Assembly (NCBI RefSeq): GCF_022965805.1
Contig: NW_027330913.1
Location: 62,001 to 126,000, forward strand
From: Primulina eburnea
Lineage: Eukaryota > Streptophyta > Magnoliopsida > Lamiales > Gesneriaceae
DNA length: 64,000 bases
Direction of reading: 5' to 3'
Shown here: in pieces, positions 36,426 through 50,000 of the stretch
How the letters are laid out: the number at the start of each line of letters is the position of its first letter
Numbering within the stretch: position 1 is the first letter of the stretch
Notes under the pieces: generated by a model
Seen by the model: the letters and a program-made list of their open reading frames with translations, nothing else
The model's database searches: none
What the model was told of the DNA's origin: nothing
Position numbers and translations under genes: made by a program

Positions 36426-39400
36426 GGATAGATTCTCTAAGATGGCACATTTTATAGCTTGTCATAAAACCGATGATGCTTCAAACATTGCGAATTTGTT
36501 CTTTAGAGAAGGCGTTAGGTTGCGTGGCATGCCTAGGACTATTTTTACTGGTCGCGATGTTAAATTCTTGAGTTACTTTTGGAAGACTTTATGGGCTAAA
36601 CTTGGCACAAAATTGTTGTTTTCTACTACTTGTCATCCTCAAACGGATGGACAAACTGAAGTTGTCAATAGAACTTTGGGAACACTTTTGCGTGTTATTC
36701 TTAAAAAGAACTTGGATTGACATTTCTATGGACTTTATTTTGGGGTTGCCTAGGACTAAGAAGGGGAGGGATTTTATTTTTGTTGTTGTGGATAGATTAT
36801 CTAAGATGGCACATTTTATAGCTTGCCATAAAAACGATTATGGTTCAAACATTGCTGATTTGTTCTTTAGAGAAGTCGTTAAGTTGCTTGGCATGCCTAG
36901 GACTATTGTTTCTGGTAGCAATGTTAAATTCTTGAGTTACTTTTGGAAGACTTTATGGGCTAAACTTGGCACAAAATTGTTGTTTTCTACTACTTGTCAT
37001 CCTCAAACGGATGGACAAACTGAAGTTGTCAATAGAAATTTGGGAACACTTTTGCGTGCTATTCTTAAAAAGAACTTGGATTGACATTTCTATGGACTTT
37101 ATTTTGGGGTTGCCTAGGACTAAGAAGGGGAGGGATTCTATTTTTGTTGTTGTGGATAGATTCTCTAAGATGGCACATTTTATAGCTTGCCATAAAACCG
37201 ATTATGGTTCAAACATTGCGGATTTGTTATTTAGAGAAGTCGTTAAGTTGCTTGGCATGCCAAGAACTATTGTTTCTGGTCGCGATGTTAAATTCTTGAG
37301 TTACTTTTGGAAGACTTTATGGGCTAAAATTGGCACAAAATTGTTGTTTGGGAACACTTTTGTGTGTCATTCTTAAAAAGAACTTGGATTGACATTTCTA
37401 TGGACTTTAATTTTGGGTTGCCCAGGACTATGAAGGGGAGGGATTCTATTTTTGTTGTTGTATATAGATTCTCTAAGATGACACATTTTATAGCTTGTCA
37501 TAAAATCGATGATGCTTCAAACATTGCGGATTTGTTCTCTAGAGAAGTCGTTACGTTGCATGGCATGTCTAGGATTATTATTTCTAGTCGCGATGTTAAA
37601 TTCTTGAGTTACTTTTGGAAGACTTTATGGGCTAAACTTGGTACAAAATTGTTGTTTTCTACTACTTGTCATCCTCAAATGGATGGACAAACTGAAGTTG
37701 TCAATAAAACTTTGGGAACACTTTTGCGTGCTATTCTTAAAAAGAACTTGGATTGACAATTCTATGGACTTTATTTTGGGGTTGCCTAGGACTAAGAAGG
37801 GGAGGGATTCTATTTTTGTTGTTGTGGATAGATTCTCTAAGATGACACATTTTATAGCTTGTCATTAAACCGATGATGCTTCAAACATTGTGGATTTTTT
37901 CTTTAGAGAAGTCGTTACGTTGCATGGCATGCCTAGGACTATTGTTTCTGGTCGCGATGTTAAATTCTTGAGTTACTTTTGGAAGACTTTATGTGCTAAA
38001 CTTGACACAAAATTGTTGTTTTCTACTACTTGTCATCCTCAAACGGATGGACAAACTGAAGTTGTCAATAGAACTTTGGGAACACTTTTGCGTGCCATTC
38101 TTAAAAAGAACTTGGATTGACATTTCTATGGACTTTATTTTGGGTTGCCTAGGACTAAGAAGGGGAGGAATTCTATTTTTGTTGTTGTGGATAGATTCTC
38201 TAAGATGGCACATTTTATAGCTTGTCATAAAACCGATGATGCTTCAAACATTGCGGATTTGTTCTTTAGAGAAGTCGTTAGGTTGCGTGTTATGCCTATG
38301 ACTATTTTTACTGGTCGTGATGTTAAATTCTTGAGTTACTTTTGGAAGACTTTATGGGCTAAACTTGGCACAAAATTGTTGTTTTCTACTACTTGTCATC
38401 CTCAAACGGATGGACAAACTGAAGTTGTCAATAGAACTTTGGGAACACTTTTGCGTGCCATTTTTAAAAAGAACTTGGATTGACATTTCTATGGACTTTA
38501 TTTTGGGTTGCCTAGGACTAAGAAGGGGAGGGATTCTATTTTTGTTGTTGTGGATAGATTCTCTAAGATGACACATTTTATAGCTTGTCATTAAACCGAT
38601 GATGCTTCAAACATTGTGGATTTTTTCTTTAGAGAATTCGTTACGTTGCATGGCATGCCTAGGACTATTGTTTCTGGTCGCGATGTTAAATTCTTGAGTT
38701 ACTTTTGGAAGACTTTATGTGCTAAACTTGACACAAAATTGTTGTTTTTTACGACTTGTCATCCTCAAACGGATGGACAAACTGAAGTTGTCAATAGAAC
38801 TTTGGGAACACTTTTGCGTGCCATTCTTAAAAAGAACTTGGATTGACATTTCTATGGACTTTATTTTGGGTTGCCTAGGACTAAGAAGGGGAGGGATTCT
38901 ATTTTTGTTGTTGTGGATAGATTCTCTAAGATGGCACATTTTATAGCTTGTCATAAAACCGATGATGCTTCAAACATTGCGGATTTGTTCTTTAGAGAAG
39001 TCGTTAGGTTGCGTGTTATGCCTAGGACTATTGTTTACTGGTCGTGATGTTAAATTCTTGAGTTACTTTTGGAAGACTTTATGGGCTAAACTTGGCACAA
39101 AATTGTTGTTTTCTACTACTTGTCATCCTCAAACGGATGGACAAACTGAAGTTGTCAATAGAACTTTGGGAACACTTTTGCGTGCTATTCTTAAAAAGAA
39201 CTTGGATTGACATTTCTATGGACTTTATTTTGGGGTTGCCTAGGACTAAGAAGGGGAGGGATTCTATTTTTGTTGTTGTGGATAGATTCTCTAAGATGGC
39301 ACATTTTATAGCTTGCCATAAAACCGATTATGGTTCAAACATTGCGGATTTGTTCTTTAGAGAAGTCGTTAAGTTGCTTGGCATGCCAAGAACTATTGTT

Positions 39401-41338
39401 TCTGGTTGCGATGTTAAATTCTTGAGTTACTTTTGGAAGACTTTATGGGCTAAAATTGGCACAAAATTGTTGTTTGGGAACACTTTTGTGTGTCATTCTT
39501 AAAAAGAACTTGGATTGACATTTCTATGGACTTTAATTTTGGGTTGCCCAGGACTATGAAGGGGAGGGATTCTATTTTTGTTGTTGTATATAGATTCTCT
39601 AAGATGACACATTTTATAGCTTGTCATAAAACCGATGATGCTTCAAACATTGCGGATTTGTTCTCTAGAGAAGTCGTTACGTTGCATGGCATGTCTAGGA
39701 TTATTATTTCTAGTCGCGATGTTAAATTCTTGAGTTACTTTTGGAAGACTTTATGGGCTAAACTTGGTACAAAATTGTTGTTTTCTACTACTTGTCATCC
39801 TCAAACGGATGGACAAACTGAAGTTGTCAATAGAACTTTGGGAACACTTTTGCGTGCTATTCTTAAAAAGAACTTGGATTGACATTTCTATGGACTTTAT
39901 TTTGGGGTTGCCTAGGACTAAGAAGGGGAGGGATTCTATTTTTGTTGTTGTGGATAGATTCTCTAAGATGACACATTTTATAGCTTGTCATTAAACCGAT
40001 GATGCTTCAAACATTGTGGATTTGTTCTTTAGAGAAGTCGTTACGTTGCATGGCATGCCTAGGACTATTGTTTCTGGTCGCGATGTTAAATTCTTGAGTT
40101 ACTTTTGGAAGACTTTATGGGCTAAACTTGACACAAAATTGTTGTTTTCTACTACTTGTCATCCTCAAACGGATGGACAAACTGAAGTTGTCAATAGAAC
40201 TTTGGGAACACTTTTGCGTGCCTATTCTTAAAAAGAACTTGGATTGACATTTCTATGGACTTTATTTTGGGTTGCCTAGGACTAAGAAGGGGAGGGATTC
40301 TATTTTTGTTGTTGTGGATAGATTCTCTAAGATGGCACATTTTATAGCTTGTCATAAAACCGATGATGCTTCAAACATTGCGGATTTGTTCTTTAGAGAA
40401 GTCGTTAGGTTGCGTGGCATGCCTAGGACTATTTTTACTGGTCGCGATGTTAAATTCTTGAGTTACTTTTGGAAGACTTTATGGGCTAAACTTGGCACAA
40501 AATTGTTGTTTTCTACTACTTGTCATCCTCAAACGGATGGACAAACTGAAGTTGTCAATAGAACTTTGGGAACACTTTTGCGTGCTATTCTTAAAAAGAA
40601 CTTGGATTGACATTTCTATGGACTTTATTTTGGGGTTGCCTAGGACTAAGAAGGGGAGGGATTCTATTTTTGTTGTTGTGGATAGATTATCTAAGATGGC
40701 ACATTTTATAGCTTGCCATAAAACCGATTATGCTTCAAACATTGCGGATTTGTTCTTTAGAGAAGTCGTTAAGTTGCATGGCATGCCTAGGACTATTGTT
40801 TCTGGTCGCGATGTTAAATTCTTGAGTTACTTTTGGAAGACTTTATGGGCTAAACTTGGCACAAAATTGTTGTTTTCTACTACTTGTCATCCTCAAACGG
40901 ATGGACAAACTGAAGTTGTCAATAGAACTTTGGGAACACTTTTGCGTGCCATTCTTAAAAAGAACTTGGATTGACATTTCTATGGACTTTATTTTGGGGT
41001 TGCCTAGGACTAAGAAGGGGAGGGATTCTATTTTTGTTGTTGTGGATAGATTCTCTAAGATGGCACATTTTATAGCTTGTCATAAAACCGATGATGCTTC
41101 AAACATTGCGGATTTGTTCTTTAGAGAAGTCGTTAGGTTGCAGTGGCATGCCTAGGACTATTGTTTACTGGTCGCGATGTTAAATTCTTGAGTTACTTTT
41201 GGAAGACTTTATGGGCTAAACTTGGCACAAAATTGTTGTTTTCTACTACTTGTCATCCTCAAACGGATGGACAAACTGAAGTTGTCAATAGAACTTTGGG
41301 AACACTTTTGCGTGCTATTCTTAAAAAGAACTTGGATT

Positions 41339-44300
41339 GACATTTCTATGGACTTTATTTTGGGGTTGCCTAGGACTAAGAAGGGGAGGGATTCTATTTT
41401 TGTTGTTGTGGATAGATTCTCTAAGATGGCACATTTTATAGCTTGTCATAAAACCGATGATGCTTCAAACATTGCGGATTTGTTCTTTAGAGAAGTCGTT
41501 AGGTTGCATGGCATGCCTAGGACTATTGTTTCTGGTCGCGATGTTAAATTCTTGAGTTACTTTTGGAAGACTTTATGGGCTAAACTTGGCACAAAATTGT
41601 TGTTTTCTACTACTTGTCATCCTCAAACGGATGGACAAACTGAAGTTGTCAATAGAACTTTGGGAACACTTTTGCGTGCTATTCTTAAAAAGAACTTGGA
41701 TTGACATTTCTATGGACTTTATTTTGGGGTTGCCTAGGACTAAGAAGGGGAGGGATTCTATTTTTGTTGTTGTGGATAGATTCTCTAAGATGGCACATTT
41801 TATAGCTTGTCATAAAACCGATGATGCTTCAAACATTGCGGATTTGTTCTTTAGAGAAGTCGTTAAGTTGCATGGCATGCCTAGGACTATTGTTTCTGGT
41901 CGCGATGTTAAATTCTTGAGTTACTTTTGGAAGACTTTATGGGCTAAACTTGGCACAAAATTGTTGTTTTCTACTACTTGTCATCCTCAAACGGATGGAC
42001 AAACTGAAGTTGTCAATAGAACTTTGGGAACACTTTTGCGTGCTATTCTTAAAAAGAACTTGGATTGACATTTCTATGGACTTTATTTTGGGTTGCCTAG
42101 GACTAAGAAGGGGAGGGATTCTATTTTTGTTGTTGTGGATAGATTCTCTAAGATGGCACATTTTATAGCTTGTCATTAAACCGATGATGCTTCAAACATT
42201 GCGGATTTGTTCTTTAGAGAAGTCGTTACGTTGCATGGCATGCCTAGGACTATTGTTTCTGGTCGCGATGTTAAATTCTTGAGTTACTTTTGGAAGACTT
42301 TATGGGCTAAACTTGGCACAAAATTGTTGTTTTCTACTACTTGTCATCCTCAAACGGATGGACAAACTGAAGTTGTCAATAGAACTTTGGGAACACTTTT
42401 GCGTGCTATTCTTAAAAAGAACTTGGATTGACATTTCTATGGACTTTATTTTGGGGTTGCCTAGGACTAAGAAGGGGAGGGATTCTATTTTTGTTGTTGT
42501 GGATAGATTCTCTAAGATGGCACATTTTATAGCTTGTCATAAAACCGATGATGCTTCAAACATTGCGGATTTGTTCTTTAGAGAAGTCGTTAGGTTGCAT
42601 GGCATGCCTAGGACTATTGTTTCTGGTCGCGATGTTAAATTCTTGAGTTACTTTTGGAAGACTTTATGGGCTAAACTTGGCACAAAATTGTTGTTTTCTA
42701 CTACTTGTCATCCTCAAACGGATGGACAAACTGAAGTTGTCAATAGAACTTTGGGAACACTTTTGCGTGCTATTCTTAAAAAGAACTTGGATTGACATTT
42801 CTATGGACTTTATTTTGGGGTTGCCTAGGACTAAGAAGGGGAGGGATTCTATTTTTGTTGTTGTGGATAGATTCTCTAAGATGGCACATTTTATAGCTTG
42901 TCATAAAACCGATGATGCTTCAAACATTGCGGATTTGTTCTTTAGAGAAGTCGTTAGGTTGCATGGCATGCCTAGGACTATTGTTTCTGGTCGCGATGTT
43001 AAATTCTTGAGTTACTTTTGGAAGACTTTATGGGCTAAACTTGGCACAAAATTGTTGTTTTCTACTACTTGTCATCCTCAAACGGATGGACAAACTGAAG
43101 TTGTCAATAGAACTTTGGGAACACTTTTGCGTGCTATTCTTAAAAAGAACTTGGATTGACATTTCTATGGACTTTATTTTGGGGTTGCCTAGGACTAAGA
43201 AGGGGAGGGATTCTATTTTTGTTGTTGTGGATAGATTCTCTAAGATGGCACATTTTATAGCTTGTCATAAAACCGATGATGCTTCAAACATTGCGGATTT
43301 GTTCTTTAGAGAAGTCGTTACGTTGCATGGCATGCCTAGGACTATTGTTTCTGGTCGCGATGTTAAATTCTTGAGTTACTTTTGGAAGACTTTATGGGCT
43401 AAACTTGGCACAAAATTGTTGTTTTCTACTACTTGTCATCCTCAAACGGATGGACAAACTGAAGTTGTCAATAGAACTTTGGGAACACTTTTGCGTGCTA
43501 TTCTTAAAAAGAACTTGGATTGACATTTCTATGGACTTTATTTTGGGGTTGCCTAGGACTAAGAAGGGGAGGGATTCTATTTTTGTTGTTGTGGATAGAT
43601 TCTCTAAGATGGCACATTTTATAGCTTGTCATTAAACCGATGATGCTTCAAACATTGCGGATTTGTTCTTTAGAGAAGTCGTTACGTTGCATGGCATGCC
43701 TAGGACTATTGTTTCTGGTCGCGATGTTAAATTCTTGAGTTACTTTTGGAAGACTTTATGGGCTAAACTTGGCACAAAATTGTTGTTTTCTACTACTTGT
43801 CATCCTCAAACGGATGGACAAACTGAAGTTGTCAATAGAACTTTGGGAACACTTTTGCGTGCTATTCTTAAAAAGAACTTGGATTGACATTTCTATGGAC
43901 TTTATTTTGGGGTTGCCTAGGACTAAGAAGGGGAGGGATTCTATTTTTGTTGTTGTGGATAGATTCTCTAAGATGGCACATTTTATAGCTTGTCATAAAA
44001 CCGATGATGCTTCAAACATTGCGGATTTGTTCTTTAGAGAAGTCGTTAGGTTGCATGGCATGCCTAGGACTATTGTTTCTGGTCGCGATGTTAAATTCTT
44101 GAGTTACTTTTGGAAGACTTTATGGGCTAAACTTGGCACAAAATTGTTGTTTTCTACTACTTGTCATCCTCAAACGGATGGACAAACTGAAGTTGTCAAT
44201 AGAACTTTGGGAACACTTTTGCGTGCTATTCTTAAAAAGAACTTGGATTGACATTTCTATGGACTTTATTTTGGGGTTGCCTAGGACTAAGAAGGGGAGG

Positions 44301-46797
44301 GATTCTATTTTTGTTGTTGTGGATAGATTCTCTAAGATGGCACATTTTATAGCTTGTCATAAAACCGATGATGCTTCAAACATTGCGGATTTGTTCTTTA
44401 GAGAAGTCGTTAGGTTGCATGGCATGCCTAGGACTATTGTTTCTGGTCGCGATGTTAAATTCTTGAGTTACTTTTGGAAGACTTTATGGGCTAAACTTGG
44501 CACAAAATTGTTGTTTTCTACTACTTGTCATCCTCAAACGGATGGACAAACTGAAGTTGTCAATAGAACTTTGGGAACACTTTTGCGTGCTATTCTTAAA
44601 AAGAACTTGGATTGACATTTCTATGGACTTTATTTTGGGGTTGCCTAGGACTAAGAAGGGGAGGGATTCTATTTTTGTTGTTGTGGATAGATTCTCTAAG
44701 ATGGCACATTTTATAGCTTGTCATAAAACCGATGATGCTTCAAACATTGCGGATTTGTTCTTTAGAGAAGTCGTTAGGTTGCATGGCATGCCTAGGACTA
44801 TTGTTTCTGGTCGCGATGTTAAATTCTTGAGTTACTTTTGGAAGACTTTATGGGCTAAACTTGGCACAAAATTGTTGTTTTCTACTACTTGTCATCCTCA
44901 AACGGATGGACAAACTGAAGTTGTCAATAGAACTTTGGGAACACTTTTGCGTGCTATTCTTAAAAAGAACTTGGATTGACATTTCTATGGACTTTATTTT
45001 GGGGTTGCCTAGGACTAAGAAGGGGAGGGATTCTATTTTTGTTGTTGTGGATAGATTCTCTAAGATGGCACATTTTATAGCTTGTCATAAAACCGATGAT
45101 GCTTCAAACATTGCGGATTTGTTCTTTAGAGAAGTCGTTAGGTTGCATGGCATGCCTAGGACTATTGTTTCTGGTCGCGATGTTAAATTCTTGAGTTACT
45201 TTTGGAAGACTTTATGGGCTAAACTTGGCACAAAATTGTTGTTTTCTACTACTTGTCATCCTCAAACGGATGGACAAACTGAAGTTGTCAATAGAACTTT
45301 GGGAACACTTTTGCGTGCTATTCTTAAAAAGAACTTGGATTGACATTTCTATGGACTTTATTTTGGGGTTGCCTAGGACTAAGAAGGGGAGGGATTCTAT
45401 TTTTGTTGTTGTGGATAGATTCTCTAAGATGGCACATTTTATAGCTTGTCATAAAACCGATGATGCTTCAAACATTGCGGATTTGTTCTTTAGAGAAGTC
45501 GTTAGGTTGCATGGCATGCCTAGGACTATTGTTTCTGGTCGCGATGTTAAATTCTTGAGTTACTTTTGGAAGACTTTATGGGCTAAACTTGGCACAAAAT
45601 TGTTGTTTTCTACTACTTGTCATCCTCAAACGGATGGACAAACTGAAGTTGTCAATAGAACTTTGGGAACACTTTTGCGTGCTATTCTTAAAAAGAACTT
45701 GGATTGACATTTCTATGGACTTTATTTTGGGGTTGCCTAGGACTAAGAAGGGGAGGGATTCTATTTTTGTTGTTGTGGATAGATTCTCTAAGATGGCACA
45801 TTTTATAGCTTGTCATAAAACCGATGATGCTTCAAACATTGCGGATTTGTTCTTTAGAGAAGTCGTTAGGTTGCATGGCATGCCTAGGACTATTGTTTCT
45901 GGTCGCGATGTTAAATTCTTGAGTTACTTTTGGAAGACTTTATGGGCTAAACTTGGCACAAAATTGTTGTTTTCTACTACTTGTCATCCTCAAACGGATG
46001 GACAAACTGAAGTTGTCAATAGAACTTTGGGAACACTTTTGCGTGCTATTCTTAAAAAGAACTTGGATTGACATTTCTATGGACTTTATTTTGGGGTTGC
46101 CTAGGACTAAGAAGGGGAGGGATTCTATTTTTGTTGTTGTGGATAGATTCTCTAAGATGGCACATTTTATAGCTTGTCATAAAACCGATGATGCTTCAAA
46201 CATTGCGGATTTGTTCTTTAGAGAAGTCGTTAGGTTGCATGGCATGCCTAGGACTATTGTTTCTGGTCGCGATGTTAAATTCTTGAGTTACTTTTGGAAG
46301 ACTTTATGGGCTAAACTTGGCACAAAATTGTCGTTTTCTACTACTTGTCATCCTCAAACGGATGGACAAACTGAAGTTGTCAATAGAACTTTGGGAACAC
46401 TTTTGCGTGCTATTCTTAAAAAGAACTTGGATTGACATTTCTATGGACTTTATTTTGGGGTTGCCTAGGACTAAGAAGGGGAGGGATTCTATTTTTGTTG
46501 TTGTGGATAGATTCTCTAAGATGGCACATTTTATAGCTTGTCATTAAACCGATGATGCTTCAAACATTGCGGATTTGTTCTTTAGAGAAGTCGTTAGGTT
46601 GCATGGAATGCCTAGGACTATTGTTTCTGGTCGCGATGTTAAATTCTTGAGTTACTTTTGGAAGACTTTATGGGCTAAACTTGGCACAAAATTGTTGTTT
46701 TCTACTACTTGTCATCCTCAAACGGATGGACAAACTGAAGTTGTCAATAGAACTTTGGGAACACTTTTGCGTGCTATTCTTCAAAAGAACTTGGAGT
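41339..46797 (+). repeat. Homogeneous 364-bp satellite array, 15 R-type units
   Basis: 5459 bp is 15 x 364 minus one base (G3 at about 42089). Most units match the 11203-20661 array. A few carry Y-type markers: CATTAAACC with its stop near 42174, 43631 and 46543, or GTTACGTTGC for GTTAGGTTGC near 42226, 43317 and 43681. One has CGTTTTC near 46331. The overlapping 160-aa ORFs are again by-products. Confidence 0.95.
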
Positions 46798-47027
46798 GAC
46801 ATTTCTATGGACTTTATTTTGGGGTTAACTAGGACTAAGAAGGGGAGGGATTTTATTTTTGTTGTTTTGGATAGATTCTCTAAATTGGCACATTTTGTAG
46901 CTTGTCATAAAACCGATTATGCTTCAAACATTGCGGATTTGTTCTTTAGAGAAGTCGTTAAGTTGCATGGCACAAAATTGTTGTTTGGGAACACTTTTGT
47001 GTGCCATTCTTAAAAAGAACTTGGATT
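46798..47027 (+). repeat. Truncated 230-bp satellite unit with two deletions
   Basis: It carries the 56-bp deletion of S units plus a second loss of 78 bp between two TGGCA copies, which joins TTGCATGGCA directly to CAAAATTG (about 46968-46980). Unusual substitutions (GGGGTTAACT near 46825, TTTTGGATAG near 46864, AAATTGGC near 46882) show a divergent lineage. It interrupts the otherwise regular R array. Confidence 0.88.
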
Positions 47028-50000
47028 GACATTTGTATGGACTTTATTTTGGGGTTGCCCAGGACTATGAAGGGGAGGGATTCTATTTTTGTTGTTGTGG
47101 ATAGATTCTCTAAGATGACACATTTTATAGCTTGTCATAAAACCGATGATGCTTCAAACATTGCGGATTTGTTCTTTAGAGAAGTCGTTACGTTGCATGG
47201 AATGCCTAGGACTATTGTTTCTGGTCGCGATGTTAAATTCTTGAGTTACTTTTGGAAGACTTTATGGGCTAAACTTGGCACAAAATTGTTGTTTTCTACT
47301 ACTTGTCATCCTCAAACGGATGGACAAACTGAAGTTGTCAATAGAACTTTGGGAACACTTTTGCGTGCTATTCTTAAAAAGAACTTGGATTGACATTTCT
47401 ATGGACTTTATTTTGGGGTTGCCTAGGACTAAGAAGGGGAGGGATTCTATTTTTGTTGTTGTGGATAGATTCTCTAAGATGGCACATTTTATAGCTTGTC
47501 ATAAAACCGATGATGCTTCAAACATTGCGGATTTGTTCTTTAGAGAAGTCGTTAGGTTGCATGGCATGCCTAGGACTATTGTTTCTGGTCGCGATGTTAA
47601 ATTCTTGAGTTACTTTTGGAAGACTTTATGGGCTAAACTTGGCACAAAATTGTTGTTTTCTACTACTTGTCATCCTCAAACGGATGGACAAACTGAAGTT
47701 GTCAATAGAACTTTGGGAACACTTTTGCGTGCTATTCTTAAAAAGAACTTGGATTGACATTTCTATGGACTTTATTTTGGGGTTGCCTAGGACTAAGAAG
47801 GGGAGGGATTCTATTTTTGTTGTTGTGGATAGATTCTCTAAGATGGCACATTTTATAGCTTGTCATAAAACCGATGATGCTTCAAACATTGCGGATTTGT
47901 TCTTTAGAGAAGTCGTTACGTTGCATGGCATGCCTAGGACTATTGTTTCTGGTCGCGATGTTAAATTCTTGAGTTACTTTTGGAAGACTTTATGGGCTAA
48001 ACTTGGCACAAAATTGTTGTTTTCTACTACTTGTCATCCTCAAACGGATGGACAAACTGAAGTTGTCAATAGAACTTTGGGAACACTTTTGCGTGCTATT
48101 CTTAAAAAGAACTTGGATTGACATTTCTATGGACTTTATTTTGGGGTTGCCTAGGACTAAGAAGGGGAGGGATTCTATTTTTGTTGTTGTGGATAGATTC
48201 TCTAAGATGGCACATTTTATAGCTTGTCATAAAACCGATGATGCTTCAAACATTGCGGATTTGTTCTTTAGAGAAGTCGTTAGGTTGCATGGCATGCCTA
48301 GGACTATTGTTTCTGGTCGCGATGTTAAATTCTTGAGTTACTTTTGGAAGACTTTATGGGCTAAACTTGGCACAAAATTGTTGTTTTCTACTACTTGTCA
48401 TCCTCAAACGGATGGACAAACTGAAGTTGTCAATAGAACTTTGGGAACACTTTTGCGTGCTATTCTTAAAAAGAACTTGGATTGACATTTCTATGGACTT
48501 TATTTTGGGGTTGCCTAGGACTAAGAAGGGGAGGGATTCTATTTTTGTTGTTGTGGATAGATTCTCTAAGATGGCACATTTTATAGCTTGTCATAAAACC
48601 GATGATGCTTCAAACATTGCGGATTTGTTCTTTAGAGAAGTCGTTAGGTTGCATGGCATGCCTAGGACTATTGTTTCTGGTCGCGATGTTAAATTCTTGA
48701 GTTACTTTTGGAAGACTTTATGGGCTAAACTTGGCACAAAATTGTTGTTTTCTACTACTTGTCATCCTCAAACGGATGGACAAACTGAAGTTGTCAATAG
48801 AACTTTGGGAACACTTTTGCGTGCTATTCTTAAAAAGAACTTGGATTGACATTTCTATGGACTTTATTTTGGGGTTGCCTAGGACTAAGAAGGGGAGGGA
48901 TTCTATTTTTGTTGTTGTGGATAGATTCTCTAAGATGGCACATTTTATAGCTTGTCATAAAACCGATGATGCTTCAAACATTGCGGATTTGTTCTTTAGA
49001 GAAGTCGTTAGGTTGCATGGCATGCCTAGGACTATTGTTTCTGGTCGCGATGTTAAATTCTTGAGTTACTTTTGGAAGACTTTATGGGCTAAACTTGGCA
49101 CAAAATTGTTGTTTTCTACTACTTGTCATCCTCAAACGGATGGACAAACTGAAGTTGTCAATAGAACTTTGGGAACACTTTTGCGTGCTATTCTTAAAAA
49201 GAACTTGGATTGACATTTCTATGGACTTTATTTTGGGGTTGCCTAGGACTAAGAAGGGGAGGGATTCTATTTTTGTTGTTGTGGATAGATTCTCTAAGAT
49301 GGCACATTTTATAGCTTGTCATAAAACCGATGATGCTTCAAACATTGCGGATTTGTTCTTTAGAGAAGTCGTTAGGTTGCATGCATGCCTAGGACTATTG
49401 TTTCTGGTCGCGATGTTAAATTCTTGAGTTACTTTTGGAAGACTTTATGGGCTAAACTTGGCACAAAATTGTTGTTTTCTACTACTTGTCATCCTCAAAC
49501 GGATGGACAAACTGAAGTTGTCAATAGAACTTTGGGAACACTTTTGCGTGCTATTCTTAAAAAGAACTTGGATTGACATTTCTATGGACTTTATTTTGGG
49601 GTTGCCTAGGACTAAGAAGGGGAGGGATTCTATTTTTGTTGTTGTGGATAGATTCTCTAAGATGGCACATTTTATAGCTTGTCATAAACCGATGATGCTT
49701 CAAACATTGCGGATTTGTTCTTTAGAGAAGTCGTTAGGTTGCATGGCATGCCTAGGACTATTGTTTCTGGTCGCGATGTTAAATTCTTGAGTTACTTTTG
49801 GAAGACTTTATGGGCTAAACTTGGCACAAAATTGTTGTTTTCTACTACTTGTCATCCTCAAACGGATGGACAAACTGAAGTTGTCAATAGAACTTTGGGA
49901 ACACTTTTGCGTGCTATTCTTAAAAAGAACTTGGATTGACATTTCTATGGACTTTATTTTGGGGTTGCCTAGGACTAAGAAGGGGAGGGATTCTATTTTT

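Larger units (their letters stand above)
34230..37082 (+). repeat. Complete eight-unit higher-order repeat S-X-Y-Z-G-M-T-U (2853 bp)
   Basis: Unit lengths in order are 308, 364, 364, 363, 364, 363, 363 and 364 bp. The same order starts again at 37083 (S-X-Y-Z). It is also seen at 21023-30819 with the copia element inside T, and at 14-9134 (X to T, starting beyond the window). Units of one type from different repeats resemble each other more than their neighbours do. That is the definition of a higher-order repeat. Confidence 0.85.
30159..41338 (+). repeat. Integrase-derived satellite, variant units in higher-order arrangement
   Basis: It opens with the right part of the T unit interrupted by copy 2 (to 30456), then 31 units. 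Starts and types: 30457 U, 30820 S, 31123 X, 31487 Y/Z hybrid, 31851 S, 32159 X, 32523 S, 32831 X, 33195 Y, 33559 Z/S hybrid, 33866 X, 34230 S, 34538 X, 34902 Y, 35266 Z, 35629 G, 35993 M, 36356 T, 36719 U, 37083 S, 37391 X, 37755 Y, 38119 Z, 38482 Y, 38845 Z-like, 39209 S, 39517 X, 39881 Y-like, 40246 T-like, 40609 G-like, 40973 R-like. S units are about 308 bp, the rest 363-366 bp. Types recur in order, and hybrids mark recombination or conversion points. Confidence 0.93.
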
